From Pectobacterium polaris (GTDB lineage: Bacteria > Pseudomonadota > Gammaproteobacteria > Enterobacterales > Enterobacteriaceae): DNA of 64,000 nt. Below, piece after piece: positions 36,935 to 45,600 of the stretch; position 1 is the first letter of the stretch, and the number at the start of each line of letters is the position of its first letter. Location of the stretch: NCBI RefSeq assembly GCF_002307355.1, contig NZ_CP017481.1, positions 2,170,001 through 2,234,000 of the forward strand, read 5' to 3'. A program made the position numbers and the translations under genes. The notes under the pieces are model-generated. The model did not search any database and had not been told where the DNA came from. It worked only from the letters and a program-made list of their open reading frames with translations.

Positions 36935-37762
36935 ATGGCACAGGCACAATTGAAATCTGGCCTCGAATTCAAAACGCAGTTGCAGCCCGTTCAGCCGCAA
37001 AAGGTGCTGTCCGTTCGCGGCGTAGGGAAAGCGTGGTCTCCACAACATCGGGTGCTAGACGACGTTAACTTCGATCTGCACACGGGAGAATTCGTTGCCG
37101 TCATTGGCCGTTCTGGCGCGGGAAAATCGACGCTGCTGCATCTGTTAAACGGCACGATTTCAGCCTCTGGCGGTGAAATCATCAATTACAGCGGTGAGCA
37201 GCCACAGGATATTATCAAGCTAAGCTCGCGCCAGATACGCCAATGGCGCGCTCATTGCGGCATGATTTTTCAGGATTTCTGTCTGGTGCCGCGGCTGGAT
37301 GTCCTCACTAACGTCTTGCTGGGCCGCCTTAGCCAAACCTCCACGCTCAAGTCACTCTTTCGTGTGTTTTCCGACGAAGACCGCGCTCGCGCCATCGAGT
37401 TGTTGCAATGGTTAAACATGCTGCCACAGGCGTTACAACGCGCGGAAAACCTCTCAGGCGGCCAGATGCAGCGTGTCGCTATCTGTCGGGCTCTCATGCA
37501 GCAGCCCAGAATTTTGCTGGCCGATGAACCGGTCGCGTCGCTCGATCCCAAAAATACCCGCCGCATCATGGATGTCTTGCGGGAAGTGAGTCAGCAGGGA
37601 ATTAGCGTGATGGTTAACCTGCACTCGGTGGATCTGGTGAAGCATTACTGCACGCGGGTTATCGGGATCGCCCAAGGGCGCATTGTTTTTGACGGGCATC
37701 CAACGCAATTGGATGAGCCGCTGCTTCATACGCTGTATGGCGATGAACTGAACGCACATTAA
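36935..37762 (+). CDS. phnC: Phosphonate ABC transporter ATPase PhnC
   Basis: A 275-residue importer ATPase. ATG 36935 is used; GTG 36923, 14 bases after GAGGGGG, is an equal rival. Walker A is [24 protein letters not shown] the signature, and LLADEP Walker B. It energises uptake of phosphonates with PhnD and the two PhnE proteins. It starts the second phn unit, after a Pho-box-like site. An 84-base gap with tandem repeats separates it from phnD. Confidence 0.95.
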   Translation: MAQAQLKSGLEFKTQLQPVQPQKVLSVRGVGKAWSPQHRVLDDVNFDLHTGEFVAVIGRSGAGKSTLLHLLNGTISASGGEIINYSGEQPQDIIKLSSRQIRQWRAHCGMIFQDFCLVPRLDVLTNVLLGRLSQTSTLKSLFRVFSDEDRARAIELLQWLNMLPQALQRAENLSGGQMQRVAICRALMQQPRILLADEPVASLDPKNTRRIMDVLREVSQQGISVMVNLHSVDLVKHYCTRVIGIAQGRIVFDGHPTQLDEPLLHTLYGDELNAH

Positions 37763-37814
37763 TGCGATGTGTATTTAAGACGTATGTGCATTTAAGACAA
37801 TGTGCGTTTAACAC
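37751..37814. repeat. Triple 15-base tandem repeat between phnC and phnD
   Basis: Three copies of ATGTGYRTTTAASAC (37767-37781, 37784-37798, 37800-37814), spaced 16-17 bases apart. AACGCACATT (37751-37760) inside the phnC end pairs perfectly with AATGTGCGTT (37799-37808), so the repeats can form a stem-loop. Confidence 0.75.
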
Positions 37815-37846
37815 GATGGCCTTTGACACGAGAACAGGTGATAACA

Positions 37847-38779
37847 ATGAGAAAGATCTTTGGTTTGGCGATGATGTTGACCAGCTCACTAACCGTCTTC
37901 AGTGCGGCGGCGGCGGGGATGCCCAAGGAGCTGAATTTGGGTATTTTGGGCGGACAAAATGCGACACAGCAGATCGGTGATAACCAGTGCGTCAAACAGT
38001 TCCTTGATAAAGAGCTGGGGGTTGAGACTCGGTTGCGTAACGCTTCGGATTACTCCGGCGTCATTCAGGGGTTGCTGGGGGGAAAAGTCGATCTGGTTCT
38101 GAGCATGTCGCCGTCGTCTTTTGCCTCCGTTTATCTGAAAGATCCTAACGCGGTAGATATTGTTGGTATCGCCGTTGACGATAAGGATCAGTCACGCGGC
38201 TACCACTCTGTCGTGGTGGTCAAGGCCGACAGTCCATACAAAAAGCTGGAAGACCTGAAAGGGAAATCTTTTGGCTTTGCCGATCCCGATTCCACCTCAG
38301 GCTTTCTGGTGCCCAATCAGATATTCAAACAAAAATTTGGCGGGAATAACGATAACAAATACAACAATTTCTTTTCCAGCGTGACGTTTTCTGGCGGCCA
38401 TGAGCAGGACATCCTGGGCGTATTGAACGGCCAATTTGATGGTGCTGTTGCCTGGACATCAATGGTCGGTGATTACAACACGGGCTATACTTCCGGCGCT
38501 TTTACTCGCCTGATCCGCATGGAACACCCGAATCTGATGCAGCAGATCCGAATTATCTGGCAATCCCCGATCATCCCTAACGGCCCGATTCTGGTCAGCA
38601 ATAAGCTACCTGCTGATTTCAAGCAGAGGGTCATTACTGCGGTGATGAAGCTGGATAAAGAACAGCATGAATGCTTTACCAAGGCGATGGGCGGGACTCA
38701 GCATATCGGCCCGGCAAGCCTGAATGATTACCAACACATCATCGATATGAAACGCGAACTGACGCAGGGCAATCGCTGA
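37847..38779 (+). CDS. phnD: Phosphonate-binding periplasmic protein PhnD
   Basis: A 310-residue solute-binding protein. ATG 37847 (AGGTG upstream) opens a signal peptide ending SAAAAG near residue 24. LNLGILGGQNATQQIGDNQCVKQFL and YHSVVVVKADSPYKKLEDLKGKSFGFADPDSTSGFLVP match the phosphate/phosphonate-binding family. It delivers phosphonates to the PhnE channel. It is followed by phnE after 125 bases. The tandem repeats before it may raise its expression relative to phnC. Confidence 0.95.
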   Translation: MRKIFGLAMMLTSSLTVFSAAAAGMPKELNLGILGGQNATQQIGDNQCVKQFLDKELGVETRLRNASDYSGVIQGLLGGKVDLVLSMSPSSFASVYLKDPNAVDIVGIAVDDKDQSRGYHSVVVVKADSPYKKLEDLKGKSFGFADPDSTSGFLVPNQIFKQKFGGNNDNKYNNFFSSVTFSGGHEQDILGVLNGQFDGAVAWTSMVGDYNTGYTSGAFTRLIRMEHPNLMQQIRIIWQSPIIPNGPILVSNKLPADFKQRVITAVMKLDKEQHECFTKAMGGTQHIGPASLNDYQHIIDMKRELTQGNR

Positions 38780-38904
38780 TCGAGAGCAGGCGCTCGCCAT
38801 TCCCTCAACGCCTGTTCGGACATGACATCGAACGGGCGTTACCGTTGGCAGTCCGCGAAGCAAGGTCAGGGCATACGGTATCGCTCGGTAAACAGGACAC
38901 TGCG

Positions 38905-39765
38905 TTGAATAATGACTTTGAGCAATATTATCAACAGATTAAAGGGCGACAGAAGCGTGAAGCGCTACTGTGGTCTTTACTGCTAGCCTGCCTGTTTCTG
39001 GGAGCGGGCAAGGTCGCTGAATTCAGCCCCGCGACCATTTGGTCTTCTCTGCCGAGTTTTTTCAGCTACTTGCGCGATACGCTACCTGTGCTGCACTGGC
39101 AGCAGCTTCTGGCGAATGCTCACACCGAAGGCTCTCTGGCTTATTGGGGATATCGGCTGCCGATACAGCTGCCGCTGATCTGGGAAACGCTGCAAATGGC
39201 GCTGGCTTCCACGATCGTTGCGGTGGCAGTTGCCACGATGCTGGCATTCTGTGCCGCCGCGAATACGCAAAGTTCGATGCTGCTGCGTGTGACTATTCGC
39301 GCGCTGGTGGCGTTTTTACGCACCATGCCGGAGCTGGGTTGGGCGGTCATGTTTGTCATGGCGTTTGGTATTGGCGCCATGCCCGGCTTTATTGCGCTGG
39401 CGCTACACACCGTCGGCAGCTTAACCAAACTGTTTTATGAGTCTTTGGAAAGTGCTTCCGATCGGCCAGTACGCGGTCTGGCAAGCTGTGGTGCCAATAA
39501 GCTCCAGATTATGCGTTTCGCCTTCTGGCCACAGGTAAAGCCGATTTTTCTCTCCTACAGCTTTATGCGCATGGAGATTAATTTCCGTTCCTCCACCATT
39601 CTTGGTCTGGTTGGCGCGGGCGGTATCGGTCAGGAACTGATGACCAACATTAAGCTCGATCGCTACGATCAGGTCAGTATGACGTTATTGCTGATTCTTG
39701 TTGTGGTCTCGCTGCTGGATGGTTTATCCGGCTATTTACGCCGCCGCGTAGTAGAAGGACAGTGA
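38905..39765 (+). CDS. phnE: Phosphonate ABC transporter permease PhnE (first copy)
   Basis: A 286-residue inner-membrane permease with about six helices. TTG 38905 is chosen since AGGA lies 7 bases upstream; a TTG at 38845 is also in frame but has no such site. The EAA loop is GLASCGANKLQIMRFAFWPQVKPI, and LGLVGAGGIGQELM follows as in PhnE. It pairs with the second PhnE 1 base downstream, giving a heterodimeric channel. Confidence 0.92.
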   Translation: MNNDFEQYYQQIKGRQKREALLWSLLLACLFLGAGKVAEFSPATIWSSLPSFFSYLRDTLPVLHWQQLLANAHTEGSLAYWGYRLPIQLPLIWETLQMALASTIVAVAVATMLAFCAAANTQSSMLLRVTIRALVAFLRTMPELGWAVMFVMAFGIGAMPGFIALALHTVGSLTKLFYESLESASDRPVRGLASCGANKLQIMRFAFWPQVKPIFLSYSFMRMEINFRSSTILGLVGAGGIGQELMTNIKLDRYDQVSMTLLLILVVVSLLDGLSGYLRRRVVEGQ

Positions 39766-39766
39766 C

Positions 39767-40663
39767 ATGAGAACCGTAACGTCGCCTGATGTCGAACAAT
39801 TGAAAAAGCAGCATCCTGACCTGTTTCGCATACAGTCGCGCTATCTACGCCGAGTTATGCTGCTGGCGCTGGTGGTCACGCTGTATTACCTGTTTTTTTT
39901 CCAGACCTTTGGCATCAGCTGGCAGCAGTGGGCCAATGGCTCGGCGCAGCTGGGACGCTATTTTTTACGCATGTTTGTCTGGCATGACTTCCTCAACTGG
40001 CCCTTTGGTTACTACCTGTCGCAAATTGCCATCACGCTGTCGATCGTGTTTGCGGGAACGGTAACGGCGACCTGTATCGCACTGTTACTCTCCTTCTTTG
40101 CGGCGCGTAACATCATGCAGCGCCGCGGATTACGGCCGATTGCGCTGCTGGTGCGGTGCCTGTTGGACATGATGCGCGGTATTGATATGGCGATTTGGGG
40201 GCTGATATTCGTGCGAGCCGTCGGGCTGGGGCCGCTGGCAGGGCTGTTGGCTATCGTGATGCAGGATATTGGCCTGCTCGGCAAGCTCTACGCCGAAGGG
40301 CACGAAGCCGTCGAACGTTCACCCGGACGAGGCCTGAGCGCATTAGGTGCCACTGCGTTGCAAAAACACCGTTTTGGTATCTTCACGCAGTCGTTCCCCA
40401 TCATTCTGGCGCTCAGTCTCTACCAGATTGAATCCAATACCCGCTCTGCCGCTGTATTAGGGTTTGTCGGCGCGGGGGGCATCGGGCTGGTTTATGCGGA
40501 GAACATGCGCTTATGGAACTGGGATGTGGTGATGTTTATCACCCTGATTTTAGTCGCGATAGTGATGGTTATGGATGGGATATCGTCTTGGTTGCGTAGG
40601 CGCTATATCACGGGCAAGGATATTCCGCTGTTTCAGCCCAAAAACAGCGATGCCCATAATTAA
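39767..40663 (+). CDS. phnE: Phosphonate ABC transporter permease PhnE (second copy)
   Basis: A 298-residue permease, start ATG with GAAGGACAG upstream. The EAA loop is GLSALGATALQKHRFGIFTQSFPI, followed by LGFVGAGGIGLVYAENM. It differs clearly from the first copy, so the pair is an old duplication forming a heterodimer rather than a recent repeat. It is the last phn gene; no phnN, phnO or phnP follows. Confidence 0.93.
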   Translation: MRTVTSPDVEQLKKQHPDLFRIQSRYLRRVMLLALVVTLYYLFFFQTFGISWQQWANGSAQLGRYFLRMFVWHDFLNWPFGYYLSQIAITLSIVFAGTVTATCIALLLSFFAARNIMQRRGLRPIALLVRCLLDMMRGIDMAIWGLIFVRAVGLGPLAGLLAIVMQDIGLLGKLYAEGHEAVERSPGRGLSALGATALQKHRFGIFTQSFPIILALSLYQIESNTRSAAVLGFVGAGGIGLVYAENMRLWNWDVVMFITLILVAIVMVMDGISSWLRRRYITGKDIPLFQPKNSDAHN

Positions 40664-41069
40664 GTGTCTGCTCTTCTCCGGTGAAGCCGCCTCTTATACA
40701 CAGTTAATGTAGGGTGCAAACGGGGTTGGCCGTTATCCGGCGTAAGAAATTATGCAGCGGTGGGCATGACCGCCGAGTGAGCGGCATATATGCCGCGAAA
40801 GCTAGTGCCGCGTCGGGAACGCGTCACTGGCGGCTCGTCTAGCGGTCATGAACACCGATGGCATCGCGCAGCGACATAATTTAGCCGGAAAGCCTGGGTT
40901 CTCAGGGCGGCGGCGACTGAGCGCCCTGAGTCGGGCGCGTGCTGCGACGTAGCATGAAAATGGCGGTATTGTGGCGCACGAAACAGCCTCCGCATCTGCA
41001 TAAAAATGTGACTAAGAGGTTGTTTGTGAAGGAGGCGGTTCGGGGCTCCTGTAGCCCCGATTTTGTCGT
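40664..41069. other. Structured intergenic region after phnE
   Basis: About 400 bases without a gene. It holds a 152-bp inverted-repeat element (40737-40888), a CTCAGGGCG/CGCCCTGAG hairpin (about 40901-40930), and a hairpin CGGGGCT/AGCCCCG (41041-41058) followed by ATTTTG. The last may be the phn terminator. No coding sequence is credible. Confidence 0.6.
40737..40888. mobile_element. Imperfect palindromic element, MITE-like
   Basis: Ends are inverted: CCGGC then AAATTATG (40747-40754) pairs with CATAATTT (40875-40882) then GCCGG. Further in, CGGTGGGCATGACCGC pairs with GCGGTCATGAACACCG, and at the centre-left lies the perfect palindrome GCGGCATATATGCCGC. There is no ORF. Such short non-coding elements with terminal inverted repeats are either transposase-mobilised MITEs or dispersed palindromes. 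Type unproven. Confidence 0.55.
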
Positions 41070-42131
41070 TTACGGTGCCGGGAACGTGAAGCGGCGGTGG
41101 ATCGCTTCCAGCTCGTCAAGGATCTCGCTGTCTAGCGTCAGGTTCTGGCTGTCGAGGTTGATTTGCAGCTGTTCCAGTGTCGTCGCGCCCAGCAGCGTAC
41201 TGGCGACGAACGGCTGCTGGCGCACAAATGCCAATGCCATTTGCGCCGGATCCAGACCGTGCTTTTGTGCCAGCGCGACGTACTCGGCAACCGCTGCCTG
41301 AGCCTGCGGGCCGGTATAGCGGGTGAAGCGGCTAAACAACGTGTTGCGTGCGTTAGCAGGTTTCGCGCCGTTCAGGTATTTACCCGTCAGCGTACCGAAC
41401 GCCAGTGACGAATAGGCGAGAAGTTCTACGCCTTCATGCTGGCTGATTTCCGCTAAGCCGACTTCAAAACTGCGGTTCAGCAGGCTGTAGGGATTCTGAA
41501 TCGACACGATACGCGGCAGGTCGTGCTTTTCCGCCAGATGCAGATAGCGCATCACGCCCCACGGCGTTTCGTTGGAGACGCCGACATAGCGGATCTTACC
41601 GGCACGCACCTGCTCATTCAGCGCTTCCAGGGTTTCCAGCAGCGTTACTACCGATTTGTCGTCAGTATATTGCGGTTTGTCATCCGTATACTGATAGTTC
41701 AGCTTGCCAAAGCAGTTGGTCTGGCGCTGTGGCCAATGCAACTGGTAGAGATCGATATAGTCGGTGTTCAGGCGTTGCAGGCTGGCATCCAGCGCGGCAC
41801 GGATGTTTTTTCTATCCAACGCCTGCTGTGGCCGGATGCTGTGATCGTTTCCACGCACGGGGCCGGAGACTTTACTGGCCACAATCAATTTTTCACGTCC
41901 GCCACGGGATTTCAGCCAGGAACCGATATAGCTCTCGGTTAGCCCCTGTGTTTCCGGGCGCGGAGGAACGGCGTACATTTCTGCTGTGTCAATCAGGTTA
42001 ACACCTGCGGCAATGGCGTGATCTAACTGGGCATGAGCGTCTGCTTCGCTGTTCTGTTCGCCAAAGGTCATCGTACCAAGACCCAGTACGCTCACTTCTA
42101 AAGAACTATGGGGAATACGGTGATATTGCAT
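41070..42131 (-). CDS. tas: Aldo/keto reductase Tas
   Basis: A 353-residue NADP(H)-dependent oxidoreductase, matching E. coli Tas (346). ATG 42131 is set by AAGGAAG upstream. MQYHRIPHSSLEVSVLGLGTMTFGEQNSEADAHAQL opens it; INLIDTAEMY holds the Asp and Tyr, with Lys and His of the AKR tetrad in SKVSG and LHWPQR. Tas suppresses a tyrosine auxotrophy in E. coli; its natural substrate is unknown. The extra residues come from a short duplication, QYTDDKPQYTDDKS, in a loop. It is the standard neighbour of ygdR. Confidence 0.95.
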   Translation of the reverse strand: MQYHRIPHSSLEVSVLGLGTMTFGEQNSEADAHAQLDHAIAAGVNLIDTAEMYAVPPRPETQGLTESYIGSWLKSRGGREKLIVASKVSGPVRGNDHSIRPQQALDRKNIRAALDASLQRLNTDYIDLYQLHWPQRQTNCFGKLNYQYTDDKPQYTDDKSVVTLLETLEALNEQVRAGKIRYVGVSNETPWGVMRYLHLAEKHDLPRIVSIQNPYSLLNRSFEVGLAEISQHEGVELLAYSSLAFGTLTGKYLNGAKPANARNTLFSRFTRYTGPQAQAAVAEYVALAQKHGLDPAQMALAFVRQQPFVASTLLGATTLEQLQINLDSQNLTLDSEILDELEAIHRRFTFPAP

Positions 42132-42338
42132 TGCCAGCTTCCTTATGTCTGAAAATAGCAGGCGCATTTCCCGTCATTCCCGCATGATTTGCTGCGATTC
42201 CAATGAGTTTGGGAAAACACACCTGAATTCGACTATAAACGAAGCCGTGGCGAGTGGGGAAGTCTCTTCTGTTGCTCTTCAGCAGGATTTTGCCGAAGAG
42301 CGTCGTTCGATGGGGGATATATCGGGTTAACGTTGCCG

Positions 42339-42560
42339 CTAGCGCTGCACTATCTGGGAGACTTGATCGCGGTTGATTTGTTTCTGATTACCTTGCTCAT
42401 CGGTATAGCTAAGCAGCCCGGTATCTTTATCCAGTACGGGTTTTCCCTGCGTCAGGAGCATTTGCCCCTCTTTTGTCGCCATCACGTAGTCACTGGAACA
42501 GCCTGCCAGAGTGAATAATAACGCCAGTGTGATTGCCATTTTCATCCGTACTTTCATCAT
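42339..42560 (-). CDS. ygdR: YgdI/YgdR-family lipoprotein (DUF903)
   Basis: A 73-residue lipoprotein. The signal peptide ([15 protein letters not shown]) ends in the lipobox LAGC, and the mature part carries the DUF903 SH3-like fold: [38 protein letters not shown]. It is anchored in a membrane; its role is unknown. ATG 42560 or 42557 may start it. It lies between tas and ygdQ as in E. coli. Confidence 0.93.
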   Translation of the reverse strand: MMKVRMKMAITLALLFTLAGCSSDYVMATKEGQMLLTQGKPVLDKDTGLLSYTDEQGNQKQINRDQVSQIVQR

Positions 42561-42667
42561 ATTAACCTGTTCATAAATGCCAAAGCTTAGGGTGAGTCTA
42601 GCAAATGGTTGCGGGGGATAACGTAGGAATAATGGAAAAAATGTGTTTGGAGAGAATTAATGTTGTG

Positions 42668-42696
42668 TAATCAGGCGGCTGGTCGCCGCCTGATTA
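42668..42696 (-). terminator. Hairpin downstream of ygdQ
   Basis: A 12-bp perfect stem TAATCAGGCGGC (42668-42679) / GCCGCCTGATTA (42685-42696), loop TGGTC. There is no T run after it on the minus strand, so it may be a pause or 3' end stabiliser rather than a full terminator. Confidence 0.5.
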
Positions 42697-42731
42697 GGAC
42701 GCCTTTATCGTGAGCGCTCGCTATGCGGCAA

Positions 42732-43448
42732 TCAGTGCGTCGTTTTTTCTTTTTTACTGCGCAGCAGGTTCAATGCTTCGACGGACATCGAGAAGAACAT
42801 GGCGAAGTAGATGTAGCCTTTCGGTACGTGAACATCGAAGCTTTCCAGAATCAGGGTGAACCCGATCAGGATCAGGAACGACAAGGCCAGCATTTTGACG
42901 GACGGATGGCGTTCGACAAACTCGCCGATAGGGCGCGCAGAGAACATCATCACGAGAACGGAGATGATGACCGCTGCCATCATAATAAACAGATGGTCAG
43001 ACAGGCCGATGGCGGTGATAACCGAGTCCAGGCTGAAGATAATATCTAACAACATGATCTGCACAATCGCGCCAAAGAAAGAGTACACCTTGGAAGTCTG
43101 TTCTGCTGAACCGCCTTCGACGGTTTCGTGAATTTCCATACTCGACTTCCAGATCAGGAAGAGTCCCCCGAAGAGCAGGATCAGGTCACGAGTGGAAATT
43201 TCATTGCCTGCGATGGTAAACAGCGGGTCGGTCAGACGCATGACCCAGGCAATAGAAGCAAGCAGTCCCAAACGCATTAACATCGCACCCATCAGCCCGA
43301 TGCGGCGAGCTTTGTTTTGCTGGGCTTTAGGCAGTTTGGCGACAACCAGAGACAGGAAAATAATGTTATCGATCCCAAGAACGATTTCCAGAATAGTCAG
43401 CGTTCCCAGCGCTAACCATGCGTTCGGATCAACAATCCAATCAAACAT
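42732..43448 (-). CDS. ygdQ: TerC-family inner-membrane protein YgdQ
   Basis: A 238-residue protein with about seven helices. DPNAWLALGTLTILEIVLGIDNIIFLSLV and LLDIIFSLDSVITAIGLSDHLFIMM carry the acidic residues typical of TerC proteins, which export metal ions such as manganese or work during membrane protein folding. It matches E. coli YgdQ over its length. It lies in the normal place between mutH and ygdR, on the same strand. Confidence 0.94.
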   Translation of the reverse strand: MFDWIVDPNAWLALGTLTILEIVLGIDNIIFLSLVVAKLPKAQQNKARRIGLMGAMLMRLGLLASIAWVMRLTDPLFTIAGNEISTRDLILLFGGLFLIWKSSMEIHETVEGGSAEQTSKVYSFFGAIVQIMLLDIIFSLDSVITAIGLSDHLFIMMAAVIISVLVMMFSARPIGEFVERHPSVKMLALSFLILIGFTLILESFDVHVPKGYIYFAMFFSMSVEALNLLRSKKEKTTH

Positions 43449-43536
43449 TATTTCAATACACCTTAAACGAAACGTAAACGATATTATACTCTGCCAGCTT
43501 AGTGTGTAGGCAAGCGAAAGTGTGATGTCGTAGAGA

Positions 43537-43577
43537 TATACGCGTCATACTTCAAGTTGCATGTGCGTTGGCTGCGT
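43537..43577. repeat. Copy of a dispersed enterobacterial repeat
   Basis: CGTCATACTTCAAGTTGC followed by ATGTGCGTTGGCTGC is a phrase I recognise from many intergenic regions of Yersinia, Serratia and Pectobacterium. This copy sits between ygdQ and mutH. Only one copy is in the window, so the claim rests on memory. A short direct repeat GCGCTGATGAA also occurs nearby (43619-43629 and 43651-43661). Confidence 0.45.
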
Positions 43578-43663
43578 AATCGAGTGCGGCGTATAAGGCT
43601 CGTGTACGATGAAGCGGAGCGCTGATGAAGCATCGTGCTAATAGAACATCGCGCTGATGAAAT

Positions 43664-44359
43664 TCAGCTGCTGAGCTGCATAAAGTGGCGGGCCAGTAGC
43701 GGCGCGGTAAAGGTTTTTTTCAGGTAGAACCCGCGTGGCAAGGTCAGAATCGGTTGACCAAATTCGCCAATTGCCTCGGTTAATGCCCGACTATTTGCCG
43801 CTTTGGGGCGTAACTGTAGCACTTCGCCATGTCGGGCGGTGATGCTTTCTACCCGGCCAAGCACGATCAGGTCCATCAACTCTTCCCAATCGCAGCGCAG
43901 CTGTTCCTCTTCTTCTTCATTGGGGCTCCAGATCAGCGGGGTGCCAATACGGCGTTCCCCCAGCGGAATGTGCCGCGAGCCTTCCACCGGAATCCACAGT
44001 ACCCGCGCGAGCTTGTGTCGTACGTGGCTGCTTTCCCACGTCACGCCGCTATTGCCTGTTAACGGCGCGACGCAGACGAACGTGGTTTCCAGTGGTTTGC
44101 CTTGTTCATCAATGGGGATAGTTTTTAGCTCAACGCCGATGTCGGGGAAATCCTGCTCGGGCTTACTGCCTGCGCTTGCACCCAGAAAACGCTCCAGCAA
44201 GATACCAATCCAGCCTTTATCACGTTTCAGGTTGGCAGGAAGGGGTAGGCGAGCGATGTCCGCTAACTCCGCGAGATTATAACCCGCGAGGGATTGCGCG
44301 CGTTCCAGCAACGTGTGCTCACTTGGCGGCGCAGTCGTGTGAACCGTGGGTGAATTCAT
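43664..44359 (-). CDS. mutH: DNA mismatch repair endonuclease MutH
   Basis: A 231-residue nuclease (E. coli 229) that nicks the unmethylated strand at hemimethylated GATC. ATG 44359 gives the family length; the frame is open further upstream but with unlike sequence. [38 protein letters not shown] holds the Asp, Glu-x-Lys active site. [12 protein letters not shown] closes it. It is divergent from rppH-ptsP across a 700-base region with a CRP-like site and two DnaA boxes. Confidence 0.97.
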   Translation of the reverse strand: MNSPTVHTTAPPSEHTLLERAQSLAGYNLAELADIARLPLPANLKRDKGWIGILLERFLGASAGSKPEQDFPDIGVELKTIPIDEQGKPLETTFVCVAPLTGNSGVTWESSHVRHKLARVLWIPVEGSRHIPLGERRIGTPLIWSPNEEEEEQLRCDWEELMDLIVLGRVESITARHGEVLQLRPKAANSRALTEAIGEFGQPILTLPRGFYLKKTFTAPLLARHFMQLSS

Positions 44360-44479
44360 AGCGTATAGCCCGATATTTTTCCGCTCAAAAAAAATACAAT
44401 AGATAGAGAATACCAACGCACAGCCTGCAAGACTGTGGAGAAAAACAATAATAGCATGATTCGTAGTGCTTTTTTTTAG

Positions 44480-44495
44480 TGTGATGGCGATCACT
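44480..44495. promoter_or_regulatory. CRP-like binding site
   Basis: TGTGA-TGGCGA-TCACT matches the CRP consensus TGTGA-N6-TCACA at 9 of 10 positions. It lies 121 bases upstream of the mutH start. Confidence 0.6.
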
Positions 44496-44557
44496 TAACA
44501 CCGTTTTGCAAACTGTGCACGTATAGCCACCGACAATAAACAGGATCTTACACTAGG

Positions 44558-44566
44558 TTATCCACA
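44558..44566 (+). promoter_or_regulatory. DnaA box
   Basis: TTATCCACA, a perfect match to the strong DnaA-box consensus. A second perfect box in the opposite orientation lies 111 bases to the right. It may titrate DnaA or link rppH or mutH expression to replication. Confidence 0.55.
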
Positions 44567-44676
44567 GATTTCTTGGATAACCCACATAAACATGAATTAC
44601 TGGTTCGATTTACAGCCTTGACTCCCGACCTTTTTGCTGTTTTTGCCTATTTATTGCCTGACTTTGAGGTATTCCC

Positions 44677-44685
44677 TGTGGATAA
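44677..44685 (-). promoter_or_regulatory. DnaA box, inverted
   Basis: TGTGGATAA, the reverse complement of TTATCCACA. It forms an inverted pair with the box at 44558. Confidence 0.55.
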
Positions 44686-45055
44686 AATCGGCATAGTGCG
44701 ATCTTTCGCCAATCTTGCGTTGTATGCCATTTGAACAAAAAATAAGGGGTCGCCATTTCAAGTAAAATGGTTTGTAATTTTATGAATAAAAAGCACTATT
44801 TTTTAATTCGCATTAATATTTTTTCTTCATTAAAAATGAGTTTTACTCACTTCTTCATGGGTTCTGCACAAAGATGTCCACAGAAAAAGTGAATAAATTG
44901 CCGATTCCGGTCTTCACATGTTTATAACTTTGATCTTATCTGTGGGTTATCTTACTTTTATTCGTATCACATGCTTTCTAAGCAGTGGTTTACCACCTGA
45001 CGGGAGTGTGAAACAATCAGGTCATCTTTGCATTGATGTTTATCGAGGTAGTCCG

Positions 45056-45588
45056 GTGATCGATGATGATGGCTACCGCCCAAACGTTGGTATTGTAATT
45101 TGTAATCGGCAGGGGCAGGTGATGTGGGCCCGGCGCTATGGTCAGCACTCCTGGCAGTTTCCGCAGGGGGGATTAACCCCGGTGAAAGTGCTGAGCAGGC
45201 GATGTACCGCGAACTGTTTGAAGAAGTCGGGTTAAGAAAAAAGGATGTGCGCGTCTTGGCATCTACCCGTAACTGGTTACGCTATAAATTACCAAAGCGT
45301 TTGGTGCGTTGGGATACAAAACCGGTCTGTATCGGCCAAAAGCAGAAATGGTTTTTGCTACAGTTGATGTGTAATGAGTCGGATATCAATATGCAGAGCA
45401 GCGGCACGCCGGAGTTTGATGGCTGGCGCTGGGTGAGTTACTGGTATCCGGTACGTCAGGTCGTCTCTTTTAAGCGAGATGTGTATCGTCGCGTGATGAA
45501 GGAATTTATCAATCCGGTGATACTGCTTCAGGAGAGTGTTGCGGCTCGGGTGGTTACGCCATCCGGTCCTCGGCGAAAAAGAGGGTAA
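45056..45588 (+). pseudogene. rppH: RNA pyrophosphohydrolase RppH, frameshifted
   Basis: GTG 45056 (CGAGGTA upstream) starts [20 protein letters not shown] and the frame reads HSWQFPQGG, exactly as RppH, up to a run of six G at 45166-45171. One G is missing there: seven would continue as [20 protein letters not shown], which is present in the -1 frame through 45588 ([21 protein letters not shown] and so on). The break lies inside the Nudix box (GG-x5-E-x7-REUxEE). RppH starts mRNA decay by removing 5' pyrophosphate. Everything else in the gene is intact and conserved, so this is a very recent mutation or a sequencing error. ptsP follows after 12 bases. Confidence 0.92.
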
Positions 45589-45600
45589 TTCAGGCACATT

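Larger units (their letters stand above)
44360..45055. promoter_or_regulatory. Long divergent mutH/rppH regulatory region
   Basis: About 700 bases, AT-rich in the right half, with no convincing gene. It contains a CRP-like site and two consensus DnaA boxes listed separately. Promoters for mutH (minus) and rppH-ptsP (plus) must lie here but were not fixed. Confidence 0.6.

Noticed and set aside
44558..44685. The DnaA boxes as a replication origin
   Set aside because: Only two boxes, no iteron array or origin-linked genes; the neighbourhood is an ordinary chromosomal one.
45160..45180. Programmed frameshifting in rppH
   Set aside because: The run is G rather than a known slippery A/T motif, there is no visible stimulatory structure, and RppH is made from one frame in relatives; mutation or read error is simpler.
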